Assembly (NCBI RefSeq): GCF_003425685.1
Contig: NZ_QJKM01000004.1
Coordinates: forward strand, 372,001 to 436,000
Origin: Rhizobium terrae
Lineage (GTDB): Bacteria; Pseudomonadota; Alphaproteobacteria; Rhizobiales; Rhizobiaceae
DNA: 64,000 nt
Direction of reading: 5' to 3'
Below the pieces are notes generated by a model that worked only from the letters and a program-made list of their open reading frames with translations, had not been told where the DNA came from and did not search any database. This document shows, piece after piece, positions 38,279-47,719 of this stretch. Numbering within the stretch: the first letter of the stretch is position 1; each line of letters starts with the position of its first letter. The translations under genes were made by a program, and so were the position numbers.

Positions 38279-40084
38279 TCAAGCCTCGTCCTTTTCCGGT
38301 TCTTCTGCCTTGGCCTCATCCGGATGGGGCCCGTCATGCGGCTGCAACGGCGCAAGGTGGAAGAGCTTCGGGGAGAACTTGTGCAGATAATCCTCCGAGC
38401 GGCCGATATAGATCAAGGCCGTCCCTGCGAGATGGTCGAGAGCGTCGAGTATCCGTTCGCGGGTTTCGGGCTCCAGGCCTTCGAGCACGTCGTCCATGAC
38501 CAGCCAGTCGGGCTTGCGCAGGATCGCGTTGGCGATCGAAAGCGCCGCCTCCTCGTCCTTGTCGAGCAGCCGGTCCCATCGCTCCACCTCGTCCAGCCGG
38601 TGTTCGAGGCGGCTGAGCCCCACCTTGCCCAGGGCTTCCGTCAATGCCTTGTCGTCTATATCGGGCAGGCCGGCCGGATAGGTCATGACCTCCTTCAGCG
38701 AAGCCGTCGGCAGGTAATTGTCCTGCGGCATCAGGATCATGCTGCTCGCGGGCGGCAATCCCATCTCGCCCCGCCCCCAGGGCCAGATGCGCGCGACGGC
38801 CTGGAAGAACAGATGCCGGTCGGCACCCGGATCGCCGTTGATCATCACCCGCTCGCCGGGCTTGATGAAGCACTCGCCTTCCCGCATGCGGATGCCGTGC
38901 CCCGCCTCGCCCTTGTCCGGCTCGCCGAAGACGCGGACGCCGCAGAGGCTGATTCCCTCTCCCGGCTTCGTCTCGCGATAGGCGATCACCTCGCCCTCCT
39001 TCGCGGGCGTGTCCATGGCAAGCAGCGCATTGCGGAAGGAGGAGACGCGCGTCAGCGTCGCCCGCCAGTCGGCGATGACGCTGAAATTCACGACATACCA
39101 GCGCAGCGCCTGGTTGACCTGGTTGAAGGCGCCGACCGCCATCATCAGCCCGCCGAAGGAAAGCTCGCCGGAAAAATACATCGGCGAGGCAATGATGATC
39201 GGCGCGACCAGCGCCAGCCAGCCAAAGCCGGCCGAGACCCAGGTGAGGTTGGAGAGCGCCCAGGCAAGCTTGCGCAGCATTTCGAGCACGCCGCCGATCG
39301 CGACATGCACGCGGGTGAGTTCGCTTGCCTCGCCGCGCGCCAGCGTGATCGGCTTCAGGTTTTCGTTGGCGCGCACCAGCGCTGCGCGCAGGTCCGCTTC
39401 CCTCGCATAGCGGTCGGCGTTCAGTCGCGGCAGCAGGTTGCCGACGACATTGCTCAGAACCGACCCGAGCAGCGCATAGAGAATGGTCGCCCAGACCATG
39501 TAGCCTGGAATTGTGATCGTCCGTCCGCCGAAATGGAAGGCGAAATCCGAGGAGATCGCCCAGAGCACGCCGATGAAGCTTGCAAGCAGGATGGTGGAAT
39601 TGACGAGCCCGATCGCCAGGCTGGTGGTATTTTCCGCCAGGATGCGGGTATCCTCGTGCAGCCGCTGGTCCGGATTGTTGGCGATCGCGCCCGCGCCGAC
39701 CAGTTTCAGCGCGCGTCCCGGCACGAGCCAGACATCGGCGAGATCGCGCGCCAGTCCCTCGCGCATCCGCATCGCGGTGATCTGGTTCAGCCATTGCTGA
39801 ACGACGTTGAGCAGCGTCAACGAGAAGGCGATCACCCCGAAAACAATGAGCTGGTTCAGGAATTCCGGCATGTCGCGCCGCTCCAGCGCATCGTAGAACG
39901 GCCCGTTCCACTCGTTGAGCTTGTAGGTCGCGTAGGTCGTCCCGAAGATGACGGCGAGCAACGCCACCGTCAGCACCAGCACGCGGTTGCGCACCGGGGC
40001 GTTCCAGAAGGCTCCTACCATCATGCGCAACTGGCCGCCCAACGGAAGCTCGTAAGGTTGAAGCGCCGCGTCAATGTTCGCCAT
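38279..40084 (-). CDS. SbmA/BacA/YddA-like ABC protein with degenerate nucleotide-binding domain
   Basis: 601 residues: an ABC_membrane_2 (SbmA/BacA-like) transmembrane domain (~30-330, with WNGPFYDALERRDMPEF and NPDQRLHEDTRILAE, both diagnostic) fused to an ABC-type C-terminal domain. In the latter the Walker A reads NGDPGADRH (416-424) with no Lys, the LSGGQ signature is replaced by LDKDEEAAL (507-515), Walker B is WLVMDDVLEGLE and the H-loop is GRSED (561-565). Only the Q-loop MPQDNYLP and the WPWGRG element look normal. ATP hydrolysis is thus unlikely. SbmA/BacA themselves lack an NBD and use the proton gradient to import peptides and very-long-chain-fatty-acid-related functions; this protein may be intermediate. 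Confidence 0.88.
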   Translation of the reverse strand: MANIDAALQPYELPLGGQLRMMVGAFWNAPVRNRVLVLTVALLAVIFGTTYATYKLNEWNGPFYDALERRDMPEFLNQLIVFGVIAFSLTLLNVVQQWLNQITAMRMREGLARDLADVWLVPGRALKLVGAGAIANNPDQRLHEDTRILAENTTSLAIGLVNSTILLASFIGVLWAISSDFAFHFGGRTITIPGYMVWATILYALLGSVLSNVVGNLLPRLNADRYAREADLRAALVRANENLKPITLARGEASELTRVHVAIGGVLEMLRKLAWALSNLTWVSAGFGWLALVAPIIIASPMYFSGELSFGGLMMAVGAFNQVNQALRWYVVNFSVIADWRATLTRVSSFRNALLAMDTPAKEGEVIAYRETKPGEGISLCGVRVFGEPDKGEAGHGIRMREGECFIKPGERVMINGDPGADRHLFFQAVARIWPWGRGEMGLPPASSMILMPQDNYLPTASLKEVMTYPAGLPDIDDKALTEALGKVGLSRLEHRLDEVERWDRLLDKDEEAALSIANAILRKPDWLVMDDVLEGLEPETRERILDALDHLAGTALIYIGRSEDYLHKFSPKLFHLAPLQPHDGPHPDEAKAEEPEKDEA

Positions 40085-40281
40085 TCTCTGTCGCTCTTTC
40101 CGAAAACCACTGTCTGCCGATGCAGGATACGCCTAACATAGTCATTGTTTGATAAAGCCGCTCCCCCGCAATCAGGATAAATCGATCGGAACGGCATGGG
40201 CGAGTTTGATCGGATACCGAAGGTCTCGCACCATCGATAGCGGACATCCGCACGAGGGCAGTTCGAATACCGGATAGGCGC

Positions 40282-40314
40282 TTTCGATGCTCATGGCATT
40301 TCGATGCTCATGGC
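40282..40314. repeat. 17-bp period tandem duplication
   Basis: TTTCGATGCTCATGGC occurs at 40282-40297 and again at 40299-40314. Two identical 16-nt copies separated by one base; significance unknown. Confidence 0.8.
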
Positions 40315-40411
40315 CTGCCTGATGGGACCTTGGCTGAGGGTGGGCATGCCGTAAGTCGAACCGGCGTCATCGGCATGACGGCTCTCGACCTCCCCATATC
40401 GGCGAAAGCGG

Positions 40412-40439
40412 CTTGCCAGAATTCCGGAAATGTTATAAT
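40412..40439 (+). promoter_or_regulatory. Sigma-70 promoter of the TetR-HlyD-ABC operon
   Basis: CTTGCC (40412-40417), 16 nt, perfect TATAAT (40434-40439). The start of transcription would fall at ~40446, in the middle of the adjacent operator. Confidence 0.75.
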
Positions 40440-40457
40440 GACCGACCAGTCAGTCAT
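40438..40457. promoter_or_regulatory. TetR-type operator palindrome
   Basis: ATGACCGACCAGTCAGTCAT is a 20-bp near-perfect palindrome (ATGAC-Y-GAC-CA-GTC-R-GTCAT) overlapping the -10 box and transcription start. Typical of TetR-family autorepression. Confidence 0.8.
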
Positions 40458-40473
40458 AAATAGAGACCGCACA

Positions 40474-41109
40474 GTGGCCGAGAGAAAACGAGAGAAACGC
40501 GATCCGCAGCAGCGCCGGGCTGAAATCCTGGCCGCCGCCTTCGCCTGTTTTGCCGAACGCGGGTTCGCCGCCACCCGCATGGAGGATGTCGCCGCCCGCG
40601 CCGGCATTGCCAAGGGCACCGTCTACCTGCACTTTCCCGACAAGGAGCGGCTCTTCACCGAACTCGTCTCCGGCATCGCCTCCCCGATCCTCGGAGAGAT
40701 CGACAGCCTCGTGCACAACGAGGCAATCCCGCCGCGGTTTGCCGTTTCGATGTTCTATACGCTCTTCAGGCGGGAAGTGCTGGAGACCGAACGTCGCCAT
40801 CTGCTGCGGCTGATCCTGGCCGAAGGTCCGCTCTTCCCCGCCGTCACGGAATTCTACCACCGCGAAATCATCACCAAGGGGCTCACGGTGCTGCGAATTC
40901 TGTTGAAACGCGCCGCCGAACGCGGCGACCTGCGCAATCCTTTGCTCGCCGACATGCCACAGATCGTCATGTCGCCGGCATTGCTCGCCATCATCTGGAC
41001 GACGCTTTTCGAGGCATACGAGCACCTCGACACCCAGAAACTTTTCGACACCTTCCTCGATACGCTCTTCGTGCCGGCCCGCGCCGCGCCGGAAGGAGCC
41101 ACGCCATGA
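40474..41109 (+). CDS. TetR family transcriptional regulator of the efflux operon
   Basis: 211 residues with a GTG start at 40474. An in-frame ATG at 40438 lies inside the -10 box/operator and cannot be on the mRNA; GTG is the first good start after the predicted transcript start. TetR_N HTH spans ~15-62 (RRAEILAAAFACFAERGFAA, then KGTVYLHFPDKERLF), and the C-terminal part is a helical ligand domain similar to TetR_C regulators of YbhGFSR-like efflux (CecR). Its last 4 nt overlap the HlyD gene (ATGA), so regulator and pump are co-transcribed and derepressed together when ligand binds. Confidence 0.88.
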   Translation: MAERKREKRDPQQRRAEILAAAFACFAERGFAATRMEDVAARAGIAKGTVYLHFPDKERLFTELVSGIASPILGEIDSLVHNEAIPPRFAVSMFYTLFRREVLETERRHLLRLILAEGPLFPAVTEFYHREIITKGLTVLRILLKRAAERGDLRNPLLADMPQIVMSPALLAIIWTTLFEAYEHLDTQKLFDTFLDTLFVPARAAPEGATP

Positions 41110-42071
41110 AACGTATCCTCGTCATCGTCATCCTGGCAGGGGCAACGCTCGCCGTCCTGCCCTTTCTGCTCGCCGAAGAAAACCGGCGCCCCTATCAGGG
41201 CTGGATCGAAGCCGACATGCTGTTCATCGGCGCCGAAGGCACCGGCCGCCTGACCGGGCTGGACGTTGCGGAAGGTCGGTCGATTGCCTCCGGTGCGCCC
41301 CTCTTCAGACTGGATTCGTCCAGCGAAGATGCCGCCATTGCCGCCGCCCGCGCCTCGCTCGCCCGCTCCCAGGCCGAACTCGACCTTGCCGAGGCTGCCC
41401 AGAAACGGCCGGAGGAAGTGGATGTGCTGCGCGCCTCGGAGCGTGAGGCCGCCGCCCGGCTCGAACTTGCCGAACAAGACCTCGACCGCACCCGCGTCCT
41501 CGTCGAGCGCGGCACCGCGACCAGGGCCAATCTCGATACGGCGACCGCCACCGAAGCCGCCAATCGCGCGGCGCTCGACAATGTCCGCAGCCAGATCGTC
41601 CTCGCCAACCTGCCTGTGCGGGAACAGCAGCTTCGCCAGGCAAGGGAAGCAGTCGCCGCCGCCAAGGCCGACCTCGCCTCGGCCGAGGCCGCTCTCGCCC
41701 GCCGGTCCGTCCGGGCTCCGGCCGAAGGCAGTGTCGAGACCGTCTATTACCGTGTGGGTGAAGTCGTGCCGGCCGGCCGGCCGATCGTCGCCCTCTTGCC
41801 GCCGGAAAACATCCGCGTCCGTTTTTTCGTGCCGGAAACCGAAATCGCGAGGCTTTCGCTCGGCCAGCAGATCCGCGTCGCCTGCGATGCCTGCAAGCCG
41901 GTGGATGCCAAGATCAGCTTCATCGCCAGGAATGCCGAATTCACCCCGCCGGAAATCTACAGCCTCGATGAGCGGGCCAAACTCGTCTACCGCGTCGAGG
42001 CGATTCCCGCCGCCTCCGAGGCGCTCCGCCCGGGCCAGCCGGTCGACGTCACCGCCGGAGCCCGGCCATGA
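41106..42071 (+). CDS. HlyD-family membrane fusion protein (YbhG-like)
   Basis: 321 residues. One N-terminal membrane anchor (RILVIVILAGATLAVLPFLL) or uncleaved signal, biotinyl/lipoyl half-motifs (GRLTGLDVAEGRSIASGAPL and SVRAPAEGSVETVYYRVGEV), a long alpha-helical hairpin (~70-210) rich in Ala/Glu and a beta-barrel domain (VRFFVPETEIARLSLGQQIR). It is the periplasmic adaptor linking the ABC pump to an outer-membrane channel (not encoded here). Start and stop overlap with neighbours by 4 nt on both sides, a tightly coupled operon. Confidence 0.92.
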   Translation: MKRILVIVILAGATLAVLPFLLAEENRRPYQGWIEADMLFIGAEGTGRLTGLDVAEGRSIASGAPLFRLDSSSEDAAIAAARASLARSQAELDLAEAAQKRPEEVDVLRASEREAAARLELAEQDLDRTRVLVERGTATRANLDTATATEAANRAALDNVRSQIVLANLPVREQQLRQAREAVAAAKADLASAEAALARRSVRAPAEGSVETVYYRVGEVVPAGRPIVALLPPENIRVRFFVPETEIARLSLGQQIRVACDACKPVDAKISFIARNAEFTPPEIYSLDERAKLVYRVEAIPAASEALRPGQPVDVTAGARP

Positions 42072-43057
42072 GTGCCGCAACGGGCGATACGACCGCCGCC
42101 GCCGCCATGGCTCCGGAACACTATCGGGTCGACGCTCCCGAAACGGTGATCGACGTCCGTCACCTGACGAAGAGTTTTGGCGGCCGCAAAGTGGTCGACG
42201 ACGTCTCCATGTCGGTCAGGAAGGGCCGCATCCACGGCTTTCTCGGCCCTAACGGCTCGGGCAAGACGACGACGATCCGCATGCTCTGCGGCCTCCTGAC
42301 GCCCGACAGCGGCAACGGCACCTGTCTCGGCTTCGACATCCTGACCGAAAGCGACCGCATCCGCCGCCGGGTCGGCTATATGACCCAGAAATTTTCGCTC
42401 TACCAGGACCTGTCCATCCGCGAGAACCTGGAATTCGTCGCCCGCGTCTACGGCCTGCCCGACGCGCGCGGCAAGGCGGGTGCGGCGATCGAAAGGCTCG
42501 GCCTGAAAGGCCGCGAAAAACAGCTCGCCGGCGAACTCTCCGGCGGCTGGAAGCAACGCCTCGCGCTCGGCGCCTGCATCCTGCCGGAACCCGCGCTGCT
42601 TCTGCTCGACGAGCCGACCGCCGGCGTCGACCCCAAGGCCCGCCGCGAGTTCTGGAACGAGATCCACGCACTCGCGGCCGACGGTCTTTCGGTGCTGGTC
42701 TCCACCCACTACATGGACGAGGCGGAGCGTTGCCACGAGATCGCCTATATCGCCTATGGCAGGCTGCTGGCGCAGGGCACGGTGGACGAGGTGATCGCCG
42801 GCACCGGCCTCGTCACCTGGACTGTCTCCGGCCCGGACGTCCACCACCTGCAATCCGAACTCGAAAAGGTCGAGGGCATCGAGATGATCGCCCCCTTCGG
42901 CACCAGCCTGCACGTCGCCGGCCGGGATCCGGAAGCGCTGGAAAGGGCGATCGCACCCTACCGCGACAGGCCCGGGTTTGCCTGGGCCAAGGGCGAACCG
43001 ACGCTGGAGGACGCCTTCATCGACCTGATGCGCCGCTCGGAGGACAATTTCCAATGA
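42068..43057 (+). CDS. ABC transporter ATP-binding protein (YbhF-like, single NBD)
   Basis: 329 residues. Intact ABC motifs: Walker A GPNGSGKTTT, Q-loop MTQKFSLYQDL, signature LSGGWKQRLALGA, Walker B LLLLDEPTAGVDP, H-loop STHYMDEAERC. YbhF of E. coli has two fused NBDs; this protein has one, so the pump should work with an NBD homodimer. An extra ~25-residue N terminus (MSAATGDTTAAAAMAP) precedes the NBD and the C-terminal ~75 residues form the DrrA-type extension. It energises the ABC-2 permease encoded next. Confidence 0.93.
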   Translation: MSAATGDTTAAAAMAPEHYRVDAPETVIDVRHLTKSFGGRKVVDDVSMSVRKGRIHGFLGPNGSGKTTTIRMLCGLLTPDSGNGTCLGFDILTESDRIRRRVGYMTQKFSLYQDLSIRENLEFVARVYGLPDARGKAGAAIERLGLKGREKQLAGELSGGWKQRLALGACILPEPALLLLDEPTAGVDPKARREFWNEIHALAADGLSVLVSTHYMDEAERCHEIAYIAYGRLLAQGTVDEVIAGTGLVTWTVSGPDVHHLQSELEKVEGIEMIAPFGTSLHVAGRDPEALERAIAPYRDRPGFAWAKGEPTLEDAFIDLMRRSEDNFQ

Positions 43058-44208
43058 CCAGCACCACGGCAGGCGGCAACGGAAACGGCGGCTCCTTCGG
43101 TCGCTTCTGGGCGATGACCATCAAGGAATTCATCCAGATGACCCGCGACCGCATCACGCTCGCGACCATGGTCGGCCTGCCGATCATGCAGCTTTTCCTG
43201 TTCGGCTTCGCGATCAACACCACGCCGCACGACCTGCCGACCGCCATCCTGATGCGCGAAAACACCGATGTCGGCCGCTCCATCGTCGCCGCCCTGAAGA
43301 ATACCGATTTTTTCGAGATCAGGACCGTCGTCACCCGCGCCGAGGACATGGACGAGCTCCTGAAATCCGGCAGGGCGCTGTTCGTCGTCGAAATCCCCGA
43401 AGGTTTCGAAAGGGCGCTGCGCCGCGGCGAAACGCCGTCCTTGCTGGTCGCCGCCGACGCCACCGATCCGGTCGCATCGAGCTCCGCCCTCGGCGCCCTC
43501 TCCGGCATCGTCACGTCGGCACTCGCCAACGACCGGCAGATCGAATTCTCCGAACCGTCGAAGCCCGCCTTCTCGATCGTCCAGCACCGCCGCTACAATC
43601 CCGCCGGTTCCTCGACGCTCAACATCGTCCCCGGCCTGCTCGGCACGATCCTGACGATGACGCTGCTGATCTTCACGGCTCTCTCCGTCACCCGGGAAGT
43701 CGAGCGCGGCACGATGGAGAACCTCCTCTCGATGCCGATCAAGCCGCTCGAGATCATGCTCGGCAAGATCGCCCCTTACGTCCTGATCGGCCTCGTCCAG
43801 GCGCTGCTGATCATCTCCGCCGGCTTCTTCGTCTTCCGCGTGCCGATCCTCGGCGACCCGCTGTCGCTGGTGGCCGCCACCGCGCTTTTCGTCGTCACCA
43901 ACCTGTCGATCGGCTACACGTTTTCCACCATCGCCGCCAACCAGCTTCAGGCCATGCAGATGGCGATGATGTTCTTCCTGCCGAACATCCTGCTCTCCGG
44001 CTTCATGTTTCCCTTCGCCGGCATGCCCGGCTGGGCACAATGGATCGGCGAGGCCCTGCCGCTCACCCACTATATCCGCATCGTCCGGGCGGTGATGCTG
44101 AAGGGTGCCGATATCGGCACGCTCGCCTACGACACGGCGGCACTTGCCGCGCTGATGGCCGTCGCCATGCTGATCGCCGTGCGCCGCTTCCGCCGGACCC
44201 TGGACTGA
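43054..44208 (+). CDS. ABC-2 type permease (YbhS/YbhR-like)
   Basis: 384 residues, ATG at 43054 overlapping the previous stop. N-terminal helix ([20 protein letters not shown]), a ~120-residue periplasmic domain ([20 protein letters not shown]) and five further helices toward the C terminus ([39 protein letters not shown] is the ABC-2 signature loop). Family members export drugs or lipids. E. coli has two permeases (YbhS, YbhR); here only one is encoded, so a homodimeric channel is expected. Confidence 0.92.
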   Translation: MTSTTAGGNGNGGSFGRFWAMTIKEFIQMTRDRITLATMVGLPIMQLFLFGFAINTTPHDLPTAILMRENTDVGRSIVAALKNTDFFEIRTVVTRAEDMDELLKSGRALFVVEIPEGFERALRRGETPSLLVAADATDPVASSSALGALSGIVTSALANDRQIEFSEPSKPAFSIVQHRRYNPAGSSTLNIVPGLLGTILTMTLLIFTALSVTREVERGTMENLLSMPIKPLEIMLGKIAPYVLIGLVQALLIISAGFFVFRVPILGDPLSLVAATALFVVTNLSIGYTFSTIAANQLQAMQMAMMFFLPNILLSGFMFPFAGMPGWAQWIGEALPLTHYIRIVRAVMLKGADIGTLAYDTAALAALMAVAMLIAVRRFRRTLD

Positions 44209-44371
44209 GATTTCCGCCTACGTATTTCACCGGTGTCGCCGAGGCTGGACAAGCTTGGATTCCGCCTTGCATTATTCTCGTGCAACGCACAAAATCCATG
44301 CAACGATCACCGATCGGCCAAGTACAAGGCCGGCGCAAGGGGCAGTCCCAGCAGGGCAAGTCAGGGGTAAA

Positions 44372-47300
44372 ATGTCGATCAAGGCGAGTATCTACCACCT
44401 CACCCATTACAAGTACGACAAACCTGTCCAGCTCGGACCGCAGATCATCCGCCTCAAGCCCGCCGCCCATTCGCGCACCAAGGTCCTGAGCCATTCCCTA
44501 AAGGTAACTCCGGCCAATCACTTCGTGAACCTGCAGCAGGACCCCTACGGCAATTATCTCGCCCGCTACGTTTTCCCCGAGCCGGTCACCGAGTTCAAGA
44601 TCGAGGTCGATCTGATCGCCGACATGACGGTCTACAACCCCTTCGACTTCTTCGTGGAGGAAGAGGCGACCAGGTGGCCGTTCGATTACCCCGAGACGCT
44701 GGTCGAGGATCTTTCGATCTACCGCAGGCCGGAGCCCGTAACACCGCTCGTGCAGGCATTCGTCAACACGATAGACCAGTCGCCCGACCAGCCGACAGTC
44801 GATATGGTGGTCGGCATCAATGCGCGCTTGCAGAAGGAGATCGGTTATGTCATCCGCATGGAACCGGGCGTGCAGACGCCCGAGGAGACGCTGACGGTCG
44901 CCAGGGGCTCCTGCCGCGACACGAGCTGGCTGCTCGTCCAGATCCTCCGACACCTCGGTTTCGCCGCCCGCTTCGTCTCGGGCTACCTTATCCAGCTCAC
45001 CCCGGACCTGAAGGCGCTTGACGGCCCCTCCGGCACCGAAGTCGATTTCACCGACCTGCACGCCTGGGCGGAAGTCTACCTGCCCGGCGCCGGCTGGATC
45101 GGCCTCGATCCGACCTCCGGCCTGCTGACCGGCGAAAGCCATATCCCGCTTTCCGCCACACCGCATTACCGCAACGCGGCACCGATCTCCGGCGGTTATT
45201 ACGGCGAGGCGAAGACGGAATTCGCCTTTGACATGAAGGTCACCCGCGTCGCCGAACATCCGCGCATCACCAAGCCTTTCTCGGACGAAAGTTGGGAGGC
45301 CCTCAATGAGCTCGGCGAAGCGGTCGACCGCATGTTGCATGCGCAGGACGTGCGCCTCACCATGGGCGGAGAACCGACTTTCGTGTCGATCGACGATTTC
45401 GAATCCGGCGAATGGAACACCGATGCCGTCGGCCCCACCAAGCGTGAGAAGGCCGATATCCTGATCCGCAGGCTGCGCGAGCGTTTCGCGCCGGGCGGGT
45501 TCCTGCATTACGGCCAGGGCAAGTGGTATCCAGGCGAAAGCCTGCCGCGCTGGACCTTCTCGCTTTACTGGCGCAAGGACGGGCAGCCGATCTGGAAAAA
45601 TCCCGACCTCGTGGCCGCGGAAGGCCGCGATTACGGCATCGGCGACGACGATGCGGAAAGGCTGCTGGTGGGGATTGCCGGCGAACTGGGGCTTGCCCCG
45701 GATTATGTCGCGCCGGCCTATGAGGATCCGGCCGAATGGATCATCAAGGAAGGCAGCCTGCCGGAAAACGTCGATCCGTCGAATTCCAAGCTCAAGGATC
45801 CGGAGGAGCGCAACCGCATCGCCCGCGTCTTCGAGCGCGGGCTGACGCGCCCGAGCGGTTATGTCCTGCCCGTCCAGGCCTGGAACGCCCATGCAAGGGG
45901 AACCGCTCCCCGGAAACGCTGGGTCAGCGAGAAATGGCGCACCCGCCGCGGCAGGATCTTCCTCGTGCCCGGTGACAGCCCCGTCGGTTATCGCTTGCCC
46001 CTCGGCACGCTGCCTTACGTGCCCCCGTCGCAGTTTCCCTATATCCATGAAGCCGATCCCTCGATCCCCCGCCAGCCCCTGCCCGATACAATCGTGCCGG
46101 CCGGCCGCGCCATGCCCGAATCCTCGTTCAAGGCGGACGACCCGGCCAATCTCGGCCGGGTCGAACAGGTGCTGGGCGAGATCGGCGGCGCCGTGCGCAC
46201 CGCCATATCCGTGGAACCCCGCGACGGCAGGCTCTGCGTTTTCATGCCGCCGGTGGAGAGGATCGAGGACTATCTCGAACTGATCGCCGCTGCCGAAAAT
46301 GCCGCCGCGGAACTCGGCCTGCCCGTCCATATCGAAGGTTACGCGCCGCCGCATGACGAGCGCATCAACGTCATCCGCGTCGCACCCGATCCGGGCGTCA
46401 TCGAGGTCAACATCCATCCGGCCGCAAGCTGGAGGGAAACGGTCGCGATCACCACGGCGATCTACGAGGAGGCCCGCCAGAGCCGGCTCGGTGCCGACAA
46501 GTTCATGATCGACGGCCGCCACACCGGCACCGGCGGCGGCAACCATGTCGTGGTCGGCGGCGCCAACCCGAACGACAGCCCCTTCCTGCGCCGCCCCGAT
46601 CTTCTGAAGAGCATCGTGCTTCACTGGCAGCGCCACCCGTCGCTCTCCTATCTCTTCTCCGGCCTGTTCATCGGCCCGACCAGCCAGGCGCCGCGCATCG
46701 ACGAGGCACGCCACGATTCGCTCTATGAGCTTGAAATCGCCCTCGCCCAGGTGCCGGCGCCCGGTCAGGGCGTGCCGCCGCTCCCCTGGCTGGTCGACCG
46801 CCTCTTCCGCAACCTGCTGATCGACGTCACCGGCAATACCCACCGATCCGAAATCTGCATCGACAAGCTGTTTTCGCCGGACGGCCCGACCGGTCGCCTC
46901 GGCCTCGTCGAGTTCCGCGGCTTCGAAATGCCGCCGAATGCCCGCATGTCGCTTGCCCAGCAGCTTCTCGTCCGGGCGCTCATCGCCCGTTTCTGGAAGA
47001 ACCCGGCGCAGGGCAGGTTCGTGCGCTGGGGCACGGCACTCGCCGACCGTTTCATGCTGCCGCATTACGTCTGGGCCGACTTCCTCGACGTGCTCCGGGA
47101 TCTGCGCGAAAACGGCTTCGACCTCCGCCCCGAATGGTTCGAGGCACAGCTTGAATTCCGCTTCCCCTTCTTCGGCGAAGTGGAATACGAGGGCTCGAAA
47201 CTGGAGCTTCGGCAGGCCCTCGAACCCTGGCACGTCATGGGCGAGCAGGGCGCCATCGGCGGAACGGTGCGTTATGTCGATTCGTCCGTCGAACGCCTTC

Positions 47301-47710
47301 AGGTGCGGCTCGATACCTCAAACCCGTCCCGTTACACGGTTTCCTGCAACGGTCGCGCCGTTCCCTTGAAGGAAACCGGCACGGCCGGCGTCTCGGTCGC
47401 GGGGGTCCGCTTCAAGGCCTGGCAGCCGGCATCCGGCCTGCATCCGGTCCTGCCGGTTAATACCCCGCTCACATTCGACATCTATGATACGTGGTCTGGC
47501 CGATCGATCGGCGGCTGCATCTACCATGTTGCCCATCCGGGCGGTCGCAATTATGAGACCTTCCCGGTCAACGGAAACGAGGCGGAGGCGCGCCGGCTCG
47601 CCCGGTTCGAGCCCTGGGGGCATACGGCGGGGGGTTACGTGCTCTTCGCCGAAACGCCGTCGCCTGAATTTCCGCTGACGCTCGATCTGCGCCGGCCGCA
47701 AGGAGTATAA
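44372..47710 (+). CDS. Transglutaminase-like + DUF2126 putative amidoligase
   Basis: 1112 residues from the ATG at 44372 (AGGGG 5 nt upstream). Domains: bacterial transglutaminase N-terminal beta domain (~4-85); transglutaminase core (~150-255) with catalytic C181 ([13 protein letters not shown]), H230 ([14 protein letters not shown]) and D246 (GLDPTSG), all intact; then DUF2126 (~310-1105), classed by comparative genomics as a glutamine-synthetase-fold COOH-NH2 ligase ([52 protein letters not shown]). So one protein may both ligate and cleave/transfer amide bonds. It is followed by the ATP-grasp/Alpha-E and the second transglutaminase genes. The substrate peptide is unknown. Confidence 0.88.
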   Translation: MSIKASIYHLTHYKYDKPVQLGPQIIRLKPAAHSRTKVLSHSLKVTPANHFVNLQQDPYGNYLARYVFPEPVTEFKIEVDLIADMTVYNPFDFFVEEEATRWPFDYPETLVEDLSIYRRPEPVTPLVQAFVNTIDQSPDQPTVDMVVGINARLQKEIGYVIRMEPGVQTPEETLTVARGSCRDTSWLLVQILRHLGFAARFVSGYLIQLTPDLKALDGPSGTEVDFTDLHAWAEVYLPGAGWIGLDPTSGLLTGESHIPLSATPHYRNAAPISGGYYGEAKTEFAFDMKVTRVAEHPRITKPFSDESWEALNELGEAVDRMLHAQDVRLTMGGEPTFVSIDDFESGEWNTDAVGPTKREKADILIRRLRERFAPGGFLHYGQGKWYPGESLPRWTFSLYWRKDGQPIWKNPDLVAAEGRDYGIGDDDAERLLVGIAGELGLAPDYVAPAYEDPAEWIIKEGSLPENVDPSNSKLKDPEERNRIARVFERGLTRPSGYVLPVQAWNAHARGTAPRKRWVSEKWRTRRGRIFLVPGDSPVGYRLPLGTLPYVPPSQFPYIHEADPSIPRQPLPDTIVPAGRAMPESSFKADDPANLGRVEQVLGEIGGAVRTAISVEPRDGRLCVFMPPVERIEDYLELIAAAENAAAELGLPVHIEGYAPPHDERINVIRVAPDPGVIEVNIHPAASWRETVAITTAIYEEARQSRLGADKFMIDGRHTGTGGGNHVVVGGANPNDSPFLRRPDLLKSIVLHWQRHPSLSYLFSGLFIGPTSQAPRIDEARHDSLYELEIALAQVPAPGQGVPPLPWLVDRLFRNLLIDVTGNTHRSEICIDKLFSPDGPTGRLGLVEFRGFEMPPNARMSLAQQLLVRALIARFWKNPAQGRFVRWGTALADRFMLPHYVWADFLDVLRDLRENGFDLRPEWFEAQLEFRFPFFGEVEYEGSKLELRQALEPWHVMGEQGAIGGTVRYVDSSVERLQVRLDTSNPSRYTVSCNGRAVPLKETGTAGVSVAGVRFKAWQPASGLHPVLPVNTPLTFDIYDTWSGRSIGGCIYHVAHPGGRNYETFPVNGNEAEARRLARFEPWGHTAGGYVLFAETPSPEFPLTLDLRRPQGV

Positions 47711-47719
47711 GAAGTAGAA

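Larger units (their letters stand above)
40085..40473. other. 389-nt divergent region, ABC protein / TetR operon
   Basis: The half near TetR carries its promoter and operator (40412-40457); the middle has a short tandem repeat (40282-40314). Nothing else recognised. A frame continuous with TetR from 40330 passes through promoter and operator and is not accepted as coding. Confidence 0.55.

Noticed and set aside
40330..40473. N-terminal extension of the TetR protein
   Set aside because: It would be translated from promoter and operator DNA lying upstream of the predicted transcript start.
44498..47233. 911-codon open frame antisense to the DUF2126 gene
   Set aside because: No recognisable domain, no ribosome-binding site; shadow of the sense gene.
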